Origin: Rhodospirillales bacterium | GTDB taxonomy: Bacteria; Pseudomonadota; Alphaproteobacteria; Rhodospirillales; JADHTD01 | DNA length: 5,502 nt | Direction: 5' to 3' | Assembly (NCBI GenBank): GCA_016776525.1 | Contig: JADHTD010000202.1 | Coordinates: 1 to 5,502, forward strand | Made by a program: the position numbers and the translations under genes | In this document: piece after piece, positions 1-4,666 of the stretch | Position numbering within the stretch: the stretch's first letter is position 1 | How the letters are laid out: the number at the start of each line of letters is the position of its first letter | The notes under the pieces: model-generated | Databases searched by the model: none | The model's input: the letters and a program-made list of their open reading frames with translations, nothing else | Told to the model about the DNA's origin: nothing

Positions 1-1112
1 TCTCCTCTTCCCGTCTCAGCAGGACCAAGGACACCGTCGACAGGCTGGCCCCTCGTATTCTCAATAATCTGGTCGATGAAAAAATAAAATCACAAGAAGC
101 CAAGAAACTTGGCGTCAAGATTTCAGAACGGGAAATTAACAAAGCCCTGAAATCCATCGAAACCCGGAATAAAATGCCGGTGGGTCAATTGGATAAATTC
201 CTGGCTCAGAATCAAGTCGACAAATCCTCCCTCGTCGATCAGGTCGAAGCGGAAATCGCCTGGAGCAAGGTGATCCAGCGAAAATTCCGGTCCCGGTTGA
301 AAATAAGCGAGGAAGAAATCGACGAGAAAATCAAAGAGATCGAAGGTGACAAAGGAAAGCCGGAATTCAGAGTCGGTGAAATTTTCCTTCCCGTCGACAA
401 TCCCGCCAATGAACAGGAGGCCGCCCGCCTATCGCAGCGTTTGGTGAAGCAGCTTAGGGAAGGCGGCAATTTTCAAGCCATCGCCCGCAATTTTTCGAAA
501 AGCGCAACGGCATCCGTCGGCGGCGATCTTGGTTGGGTCAGGCTGGGTCAGTTGGGGAACGAATTGGACCAGCACCTGATCAAAATGAAGGGCAACCAGC
601 TATCGCCCCCCATTCGGACCATCGACGGTTTTTATATCCTCTATCTGCAGGGCCGGCGCAATGCCGCCGGTCTCGTGACCAGCGACGTCACAGTGACCCT
701 GCAGCAATTGTTTTTCCCGCTGGCCAAAGAGGCGCCCGCCGCGGCCGTTTCCAACAAGATGAAACTGGCCGCCGAAACAGCCGCCAAAGCCGGAAACTGC
801 AAGGATTTTGAGGCCGTGGGAAAACAGTTTGCCTCCAACCTGTCCGGCAGCCTGGGAAAGGTAAACCTGAACAAATTGCCGTCGCAACTGCGCACGGCGG
901 TGGAAAACCTGAAAGCCAACCAGACCAGCCAGCCCTTACGCACCGGTGACGGTGTCATCGTGCTGATGGTCTGCGACCGGTCGGAAACATCCGCCGCCGA
1001 CGCCGTCCGGAAATCCATTCGAGCAAATTTAGTACAGCAGCGTATCGATGTATCCTCCCGGCAATATTTGCGGGATGTGCGCCGCTCGGCCTTCGTGGAT
1101 ATCCGGTTATGA
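1..1112 (+). CDS. surA: SurA-like periplasmic chaperone / peptidyl-prolyl isomerase, 5'-truncated by the window edge
   Basis: This is the C-terminal 369 residues of a SurA-family protein, the periplasmic chaperone that escorts unfolded outer-membrane proteins to the BAM complex. The frame is open from base 3 to the TGA at 1110-1112, so the ATG at 174 is internal; signal peptide and first helices lie outside the window. The visible start, with RLAPRILNNLVDEKI and then KKLGVKISEREINKAL, matches the SurA N-terminal chaperone module. A parvulin domain follows at about 357-654, with FRVGEIFLP and a canonical GGDLGW motif (519-536). A second, degenerate parvulin-like segment lies at about 675-990 and lacks GGDLGW. 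Compared with about 430 residues in E. coli SurA, roughly 50-80 residues are missing. The stop overlaps the pdxA start (ATGA), indicating translational coupling. The family call is firm; a generic parvulin name is the only alternative. Confidence 0.92.
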   Translation, partial: SSSRLSRTKDTVDRLAPRILNNLVDEKIKSQEAKKLGVKISEREINKALKSIETRNKMPVGQLDKFLAQNQVDKSSLVDQVEAEIAWSKVIQRKFRSRLKISEEEIDEKIKEIEGDKGKPEFRVGEIFLPVDNPANEQEAARLSQRLVKQLREGGNFQAIARNFSKSATASVGGDLGWVRLGQLGNELDQHLIKMKGNQLSPPIRTIDGFYILYLQGRRNAAGLVTSDVTVTLQQLFFPLAKEAPAAAVSNKMKLAAETAAKAGNCKDFEAVGKQFASNLSGSLGKVNLNKLPSQLRTAVENLKANQTSQPLRTGDGVIVLMVCDRSETSAADAVRKSIRANLVQQRIDVSSRQYLRDVRRSAFVDIRL

Positions 1113-2128
1113 CGGAAGGAGCCGGGGCCGCTTTGCCACTGGCTCTGACCATGGGGGACCCTGCCGGCATCGGCGGTGAAATCACCTTGAAGGCCTGGCG
1201 GAAGAGGTCTTCCCTGCCCCGCCCCTTCTTCGTCATCGACGACCCGGAGCGGCTGACCGAGTTGAGCGAGAGGTTGGGCTGGAAGGTTCCGCTATCCCCC
1301 ATCTGCGCCCCGCGCGACACCGCGGAAGCTTTCACCGACAGCCTTCCCGTCATTCCCTTAACCCTCAGCGAACCATCGGTGGCGGGGAGCCTCAATCCGG
1401 CCCATGCCGCCGCCGTCCGGGACTCCATCGAGCAGGCGGTGGCGTTCGTGCAACAGGGACAGGCCGCCGCCGTCATCACCAACCCCATCCACAAACAGGC
1501 CTTGTACCAGTCCGGTTTCGACTTTCCCGGCCACACGGAATTCCTGGCACATCTGGCCGGCATCGAAACGCCGCCGGTGATGATGCTGGCCTCGGATGTT
1601 CTCCGCGTCGTGCCGGTGACCATCCACGTCGGCCTCACCGAAGCCGTGCGGCAATTGACGGCGGAAAAAATCATCGAGGCCGCGGCCATCACCCACCAAG
1701 CCCTGCACCGGGATTTCGGCATCGAAGCGCCGCGCCTGGCCGTCGCCGGGCTTAATCCCCATGCCGGTGAAGGCGGCGCCATGGGCAGCGAAGAAGCCAC
1801 CATCATCGCCCCGGCCATCGCCGCCCTCCGCGACCAGGGCATCACCGTCACCGGTCCGGTGCCGCCCGACACCCTGTTTACCGAGGCGGCGCGCCGCACC
1901 TACGACGCCGCCATCTGCATGTACCACGACCAGGCCCTGATCCCCATCAAGACCCTGGATTTCGAGGGCGCCGTCAACGTCACCTTAGGGTTGCCGTTCA
2001 TCCGCACTTCGCCGGACCACGGCACCGGCTTGGACATCGCCGGCCGGGGCACAGCCAGCGAGACAAGCCTGCTGGCCGCCCTCAGGCTGGCCGCCGCCAT
2101 GGCCGACGCCCGCCAACAGGTCCGCTAA
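1109..2128 (+). CDS. pdxA: 4-hydroxythreonine-4-phosphate dehydrogenase PdxA
   Basis: PdxA performs the NAD-dependent oxidation of 4-phosphohydroxy-L-threonine in the DXP-dependent pathway to pyridoxal 5'-phosphate; it is cytosolic. The 339 residues fit the family (about 330). The N-terminal motif reads MGDPAGIGGE (residues 15-24), with Gly where many homologues have Pro. NPIHK and FPGHTEFLAHL line the substrate site. The three metal-ligand histidines expected from E. coli PdxA (H166, H210, H266) map to H173 (TIHVGL), H218 (NPHAGEGG) and H273 (MYHDQA). LGLPFIRTSPDHGTGLDIAGRG is the conserved C-terminal block. The ATG lies inside the surA stop (ATGA) with only a weak GGAT upstream, so translation is probably coupled. 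The gene ends in TAATG, sharing one base with rsmA. The gene is intact. Confidence 0.97.
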   Translation: MTEGAGAALPLALTMGDPAGIGGEITLKAWRKRSSLPRPFFVIDDPERLTELSERLGWKVPLSPICAPRDTAEAFTDSLPVIPLTLSEPSVAGSLNPAHAAAVRDSIEQAVAFVQQGQAAAVITNPIHKQALYQSGFDFPGHTEFLAHLAGIETPPVMMLASDVLRVVPVTIHVGLTEAVRQLTAEKIIEAAAITHQALHRDFGIEAPRLAVAGLNPHAGEGGAMGSEEATIIAPAIAALRDQGITVTGPVPPDTLFTEAARRTYDAAICMYHDQALIPIKTLDFEGAVNVTLGLPFIRTSPDHGTGLDIAGRGTASETSLLAALRLAAAMADARQQVR

Positions 2129-2946
2129 TGGCCGCCCCTGAACCGCCCGTCCTGCCGCCGCTGCGCACCGTCATCCGCGATTTCGGCCTTGGCGCCCGCA
2201 AGTCCCTCGGCCAGCATTTCCTGCTCGACCTCAACCTCTGCGCCCGCATCGCCCGGTCAGCCGGGGACCTCACCCAGGCCACCGTCTTCGAGATCGGCCC
2301 CGGCCCCGGCGGCCTGACCCGGGCCCTGCTCGACGCCGGGGCGGCGCGGGTCATCGCCATCGAGCGGGACGCCCGCTGTGTCGAGGCCTTCCGGGTGCTC
2401 TCCGAGGCCTACGGCGACCGCGCCCAGGTGGTGGCCGCTGACGCCCTCAAAACCGACCTCGCCGAACTGGCCCCGGCCCCCCGGCGCATCGTCGCCAACC
2501 TTCCCTATAATGTGGGGACGCCGTTGCTGATCGGCTGGTTGAAACGGATCAATGACTTCGAGGGCCTGACCCTGATGTTCCAGAAGGAAGTCGCCGACCG
2601 GCTGGCGGCCGAGCCGCGCTCCAAGGATTACGGGCGGCTCTCGGTGATCACCCAATGGCTGTGCGAGGTGCGCCCCGACTTCAATGTCGCCAAGACGGCC
2701 TTTACGCCGCCGCCCAAGGTGGCCAGCACCGTGGTCAGCCTGACACCCCGTCCGGCCCCCCTGGCCCCGGCTCCCTGGGAAGCCCTGGAGACGGTGACGG
2801 CGGCCGCCTTCGGCCAGCGCCGCAAGATGATCCGCTCCAGCCTGAAAAAGCTCGGCCTGGATTTAGAGGCCCTCGGCCTCGACCCCACCCAGCGGGCCGA
2901 GGAGCTCAGCGTCGAACAGTTCTGCGCCATCGCCCGGGCCTTATAG
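2128..2946 (+). CDS. rsmA: 16S rRNA (adenine1518-N6/adenine1519-N6)-dimethyltransferase RsmA (KsgA)
   Basis: RsmA uses S-adenosylmethionine to dimethylate the two adjacent adenines of the helix 45 loop in 16S rRNA, a late step in 30S maturation; its loss gives kasugamycin resistance in E. coli. The 272 residues match the family length (E. coli 273). Motifs occur in the expected order: RKSLGQHFLLD near residues 24-34, the SAM-binding motif I EIGPGPGGLT at 55-64, the acidic IERD that follows, DALKTDL, catalytic motif IV NLPYN at 124-128, the MFQKEVADRL segment, and FTPPPKVAS leading to the C-terminal helical domain. The start overlaps the pdxA stop (TAATG) with a modest AGG upstream, so it is the third coupled gene of the operon. 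The TAG at 2944-2946 lies inside the 3' end of the opposing transporter gene. Third-position GC is visibly high. Confidence 0.97.
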   Translation: MAAPEPPVLPPLRTVIRDFGLGARKSLGQHFLLDLNLCARIARSAGDLTQATVFEIGPGPGGLTRALLDAGAARVIAIERDARCVEAFRVLSEAYGDRAQVVAADALKTDLAELAPAPRRIVANLPYNVGTPLLIGWLKRINDFEGLTLMFQKEVADRLAAEPRSKDYGRLSVITQWLCEVRPDFNVAKTAFTPPPKVASTVVSLTPRPAPLAPAPWEALETVTAAAFGQRRKMIRSSLKKLGLDLEALGLDPTQRAEELSVEQFCAIARAL

Positions 2947-3861
2947 GGGGTCGTTGGGCGGCGTCTTGAGGCCGGGACTCTTCACCGCTTCGCGCCGGGC
3001 GATATAGCTGGTCGCCGTGATGATGACGGCGCCGCCGATCCAGGTCCACAGGTCGGGCACTTCTGAAAAAATGAAAAAGCCAATCAGCGCGGCGATGATC
3101 AGGCGCATGAAGTTGAGCGGCTCCAAAGCCCCGACGTCGGCCCGGCTGTAGGCGGCGGCCATGGTGAAATGCGCCCCGCCGACCAGCAGCCCGATGGCCG
3201 CCAGCAGGCCCCATTGGGTGAGGTCCGGCCACTGCCAATAGGGCGCCGCCATGATCAGCGTGATGGGGATCTGCAACAGCGCCACCAGGGCGCCGATGGT
3301 GCCGGGAGAATCCCAGCGGGTCAGCAGCTTGGCGAAGATACGCGAACCGCTGCTCATGATGACCGAGACAAAGACGTAGAGGAAACCGATGGAGAAGGCC
3401 TCGAACCCCGGACGCACAATAACCAGCGCCCCCAGCAGGCCGACCCCGAGCCCCGTCCAGCGCCGCAGTTGAGCGGGCTCGCCGATGAACAGGATGCCGC
3501 CCAGGGTGACGAACAGCGGCCCGGTGAGGCCCAGCGCCGTGGCGTCGGCCAGCGGCGTCACGGTCAGCGCCATGTACCAGGTGGCGACCGCACCGGCGTT
3601 GAAAAAGGCGCGGACGATATGCCAGCGCAACTTCGTCGTCCTCAGCGGTTTGAAGCCGCTGCGCACCAGCCACGGCAGGTAGATGAAAAACGAAAACAGG
3701 CTGGTGAAGAAGGCGATCTCGAAGGGGTGGATGGCCGAGCCGACGCCGCGCACGGCACCGTGGGATACGGTGAAGAAGGTTACCGAGAAGACCATCAGCA
3801 ACACCGCCCCGGCAAAGGGAACGGGGGCCGCCGCCTGCATGCCGGTAGTGGGGTTGTTCAT
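2941..3861 (-). CDS. EamA/DMT-superfamily inner-membrane transporter, substrate unknown
   Basis: The 306-residue protein is strongly hydrophobic, with about ten predicted membrane helices, at roughly residues 15-35, 45-67, 80-100, 105-127, 133-151, 155-175, 185-205, 215-235, 245-265 and 272-290. This is the two-times-five-helix plan of the EamA (DUF6/RhaT-like) drug/metabolite transporters. Supporting segments are HPFEIAFFTSLFSF in helix 2, TPLADATALGLTGPLFV before helix 4, and YSRADVGALEPLNFMRL near helix 9, in positions typical of the two EamA repeats. Such proteins export or import amino acids, nucleotide derivatives or other metabolites; the sequence does not show which. The ATG at 3861 gives a normal cytosolic N-terminus; only a weak GGGA precedes it. 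Another ATG seven codons in has no better ribosome site. The gene runs against the surA-pdxA-rsmA operon and overlaps the rsmA stop by 6 bp, so it is a separate transcription unit. Confidence 0.9.
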   Translation of the reverse strand: MNNPTTGMQAAAPVPFAGAVLLMVFSVTFFTVSHGAVRGVGSAIHPFEIAFFTSLFSFFIYLPWLVRSGFKPLRTTKLRWHIVRAFFNAGAVATWYMALTVTPLADATALGLTGPLFVTLGGILFIGEPAQLRRWTGLGVGLLGALVIVRPGFEAFSIGFLYVFVSVIMSSGSRIFAKLLTRWDSPGTIGALVALLQIPITLIMAAPYWQWPDLTQWGLLAAIGLLVGGAHFTMAAAYSRADVGALEPLNFMRLIIAALIGFFIFSEVPDLWTWIGGAVIITATSYIARREAVKSPGLKTPPNDPL

Positions 3862-3911
3862 GGCAGCAAATCCCGAGCAGACACCATCGTCTGTGACGAC
3901 GCCTTTGCGTA

Positions 3912-3940
3912 TAAATAGGTGACCGCAGGTGAACCTGAAA
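3912..3940 (-). promoter_or_regulatory. Weak candidate promoter and dyad upstream of the transporter gene
   Basis: Read on the minus strand, TTTCAG and TATTTA are separated by 17 bases, with the -10-like box about 50 bases before the transporter ATG. Only the spacing is good; both hexamers are poor matches to the sigma70 consensus. The spacer overlaps a short dyad, CAGGT-GA-ACCTG (3926-3937), and the flanking plus-strand sequence repeats GGTGA twice. A local regulator site is possible, but nothing here is diagnostic. Confidence 0.2.
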
Positions 3941-3998
3941 TGCTCATGAGATTTAGCCCTAGAGAATCGCGACCGTCTTTGTGGACGCTGCCAACCCC

Positions 3999-4080
3999 CT
4001 TTGAAAGCGGTTAATTGCCTTTTGAGGCGGTTTTGATGCGTTTAGAGGCCGTTACGAGGCGTTTTGAGGCGTTTTGACCC
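3999..4080. repeat. Array of about eight degenerate 10-bp units, consensus GTTTTGAGGC
   Basis: The units begin at 3999, 4010, 4019, 4030, 4040, 4051, 4061 and 4071. The clearest are GTTTTGAGGC (4061), GTTTTGATGC (4030), GTTTAGAGGC (4040), GTTACGAGGC (4051), CTTTTGAGGC (4019) and GTTTTGACCC (4071). TTTTGAGGCG occurs exactly at 4020 and 4062. The period is 10-11 bp with occasional single extra bases, which is one helical turn, so the T-runs lie on one face of the helix. The array does not form good hairpins. It could be a bent-DNA element, a phased protein-binding array or a decayed microsatellite. Confidence 0.7.
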
Positions 4081-4087
4081 CATCCGA

Positions 4088-4103
4088 AACGGACTAGTCC
4101 GTT
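4088..4103. repeat. Perfect 16-bp palindrome AACGGACTAGTCCGTT
   Basis: The sequence equals its own reverse complement over all 16 bases, with no spacer; the match stops at both flanks. A spacerless palindrome is better suited to binding a symmetrical protein dimer than to forming an RNA hairpin. It sits just after the 10-bp repeat array. It could be an operator, but no adjacent regulator gene is visible to pair it with. Confidence 0.5.
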
Positions 4104-4114
4104 GATATTAAAGA

Positions 4115-4130
4115 AAACACGGGTGTTTTG
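4115..4130. repeat. Short AT-rich inverted repeat AAAACAC-GG-GTGTTTT
   Basis: The arms 4115-4121 and 4124-4130 are perfectly complementary; in RNA the last pair would open to give a 6-bp stem with a 4-base loop. The right arm ends in four T and is followed by GGCGG rather than a T-tract, so it is weak as an intrinsic terminator on the plus strand. Read on the minus strand it is followed by CTTTAA, also weak. Confidence 0.35.
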
Positions 4131-4140
4131 GCGGTAAAAC

Positions 4141-4160
4141 CTCATCATTTCTCATCATTT
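4141..4160. repeat. Perfect tandem duplication of CTCATCATTT
   Basis: The 10-bp unit occurs twice head to tail without mismatch at 4141-4150 and 4151-4160. It again has the 10-bp period seen in the array at 3999-4080, although the unit sequence differs. Recent slippage or a paired binding site are both possible. Confidence 0.6.
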
Positions 4161-4193
4161 GCATATTTACGGGGACTCGCCCCCAACCCAACC

Positions 4194-4375
4194 GCACCCG
4201 GTATACCGAAGGCCGGGCGCTTGGCTTACGCGAAACGGTTCGCGAAGCGCAGTCGCGCTTAGTTAGTTTGAGCGGCAACCGGCCCGATGTTTGCGGACTA
4301 TCGTGGAGCGAAGCACAGCTGAGCGACTAGCGACAAACAGGAGCGCAGCCTGTCCGGGGCTTGAGGACAATCCAC
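4194..4375. other. GC-rich cluster of hairpins with mutually exclusive pairings; possible structured RNA or repetitive element
   Basis: Several dyads follow one another. CGGTATACCG (4199-4208) is palindromic and lies within CCCGG/CCGGG arms (4197-4201 and 4213-4217). CGCGAA-ACGG-TTCGCG (4229-4244) is a perfect 6-bp stem with a 4-base loop. AAGCGC-AGTC-GCGCTT (4245-4260) is a second one directly abutting it. The AAGCGC arm can instead pair with GCGCTT at 4217-4222, extending the first hairpin across a 6-base bulge, so the two folds exclude each other. Further arms are TGTTTG (4288)/CAAACA (4334), ACAGG (4337)/CCTGT (4349), TGTCC (4351)/GGACA (4365) and GTGGA (4303)/TCCAC (4371). GAGCG recurs at 4270, 4306, 4321 and 4341. 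No known RNA family, promoter or T-tract was recognised, so strand and function are unknown. Confidence 0.45.
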
Positions 4376-4415
4376 TAAATTAAAGAGGGGATAATTCCTG
4401 GAAAACAATATTTAC

Positions 4416-4467
4416 AATGTCAAAGAGCAATAATAGGGAATATTTCCTATTATAGACGAAATGTCAA
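4416..4467. repeat. AT-rich inverted repeat bracketed by AATGTCAA direct repeats
   Basis: ATAATAGG (4430-4437) pairs perfectly with CCTATTAT (4446-4453); a G-T wobble and two A-T pairs can extend the stem inward, leaving almost no loop. Identical AATGTCAA boxes lie at 4416-4423 and 4460-4467, each separated from the dyad by six bases. This symmetric arrangement could be an operator cluster. TATTAT within the right arm resembles a -10 box, but no -35 box lies at proper spacing. Confidence 0.4.
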
Positions 4468-4511
4468 GGATTTTTTGGCTATGGGGTGGTCAGGAAATGA
4501 CTGTCCACATC

Positions 4512-4584
4512 GTCAGCTATCACCCCAAAAGCAGACATAAACATCGATGGCTGAAAGAGTCCGCTTTTAGCCAAAAGCGGACAT
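4512..4584. repeat. Two diverged copies of a hairpin repeat upstream of the caspase-like gene
   Basis: Copy 2 (4559-4582) is a perfect 10-bp stem, GTCCGCTTTT/AAAAGCGGAC, with the loop AGCC. Copy 1 (4512-4536) has arms GTCAGCT and AGCAGAC with one mismatch. The right halves of the two copies share CCAAAAGCRGACAT (4525-4538 and 4571-4584) with one difference in 14, and the copies start 47 bp apart. Neither is followed by a T-tract, so a plain terminator is unlikely. The pattern suggests a dispersed palindromic repeat or paired regulator sites. The second copy ends about 27 bp before the -35 box of the caspase-like gene. Confidence 0.55.
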
Positions 4585-4611
4585 TGTCATGTAGATTTCA
4601 CGCACCAATTT

Positions 4612-4641
4612 TTGACGGATTTGCCAGTTCTGTGAGATACT
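4612..4641 (+). promoter_or_regulatory. Sigma70-type promoter of the caspase-like gene
   Basis: TTGACG (4612-4617) matches the -35 consensus at five of six bases, and GATACT (4636-4641) matches the -10 consensus at four of six, with an 18-base spacer. Transcription would begin near 4648-4650, giving a leader of only about 17-19 bases that still contains the Shine-Dalgarno. The position relative to the start codon supports the call. It also implies that the gene is transcribed independently of anything upstream. Confidence 0.5.
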
Positions 4642-4654
4642 TTCCCCATCACGC

Positions 4655-4660
4655 GGGAGG
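4655..4660 (+). promoter_or_regulatory. Shine-Dalgarno GGGAGG deciding the GTG start
   Basis: GGGAGG ends six bases before the GTG at 4667, a near-ideal spacing. The same frame meets a TGA at 4613-4615 and has no ATG, GTG or TTG between that stop and 4667, so no earlier start is possible. A TTG at 4676 is the only close alternative and is too far from the site to be preferred. Confidence 0.75.
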
Positions 4661-4666
4661 CACGCC

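Larger units (their letters stand above)
3862..4666. other. 805-bp gene-less, repeat-rich intergenic region
   Basis: No reading frame here carries recognisable protein motifs. Composition changes sharply along its length: T/G-rich at 3999-4080, AT-rich at about 4104-4170, GC-rich with dyads at 4171-4375, then AT-rich again to about 4480. The flanking genes are evenly GC-rich. The region separates the divergently oriented transporter and caspase-like genes, so it must hold at least two promoters, but it is much longer than promoters alone need. Individual repeats and dyads are listed separately. The segment 3951-3998 shows nothing identifiable. Confidence 0.75.

Noticed and set aside
174..1112. 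ATG at 174 as the start of the SurA protein
   Set aside because: The frame is open to the left edge and the upstream residues align with the SurA N-terminal chaperone region, so the true start is outside the window.
1154..1180. GDPAGIGGE in PdxA as a damaged active-site motif
   Set aside because: Only the usual Pro is replaced by Gly, all three metal histidines and other motifs are intact, and this variant is, to my knowledge, common in alphaproteobacterial PdxA.
955..1899. A 314-codon minus-strand frame opposite pdxA
   Set aside because: It is a GC-driven shadow: arginine/serine/alanine-rich with no motif, while the opposite strand encodes an intact PdxA.
3169..3918. A 249-codon plus-strand frame opposite the transporter gene
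   Set aside because: It is composed of low-complexity Arg/Gln/Gly/Asp sequence typical of the antisense of a membrane protein gene; the minus-strand EamA protein is the real product.
3999..4160. CRISPR array or plasmid-type iterons
   Set aside because: Units are only 10 bp, contiguous and without unique spacers, and there are no cas or replication-initiator genes.
4229..4260. tRNA- or T-loop-like GGTTCGCGAA within the hairpin cluster
   Set aside because: There is no T-stem, anticodon arm or acceptor stem at tRNA spacing; the bases are explained by the two adjacent stems.
4559..4582. The perfect 10-bp hairpin as a rho-independent terminator
   Set aside because: The stem is followed by ATTGTC on one strand and TCTTTC on the other, neither a real T-tract, and no gene ends just before it.
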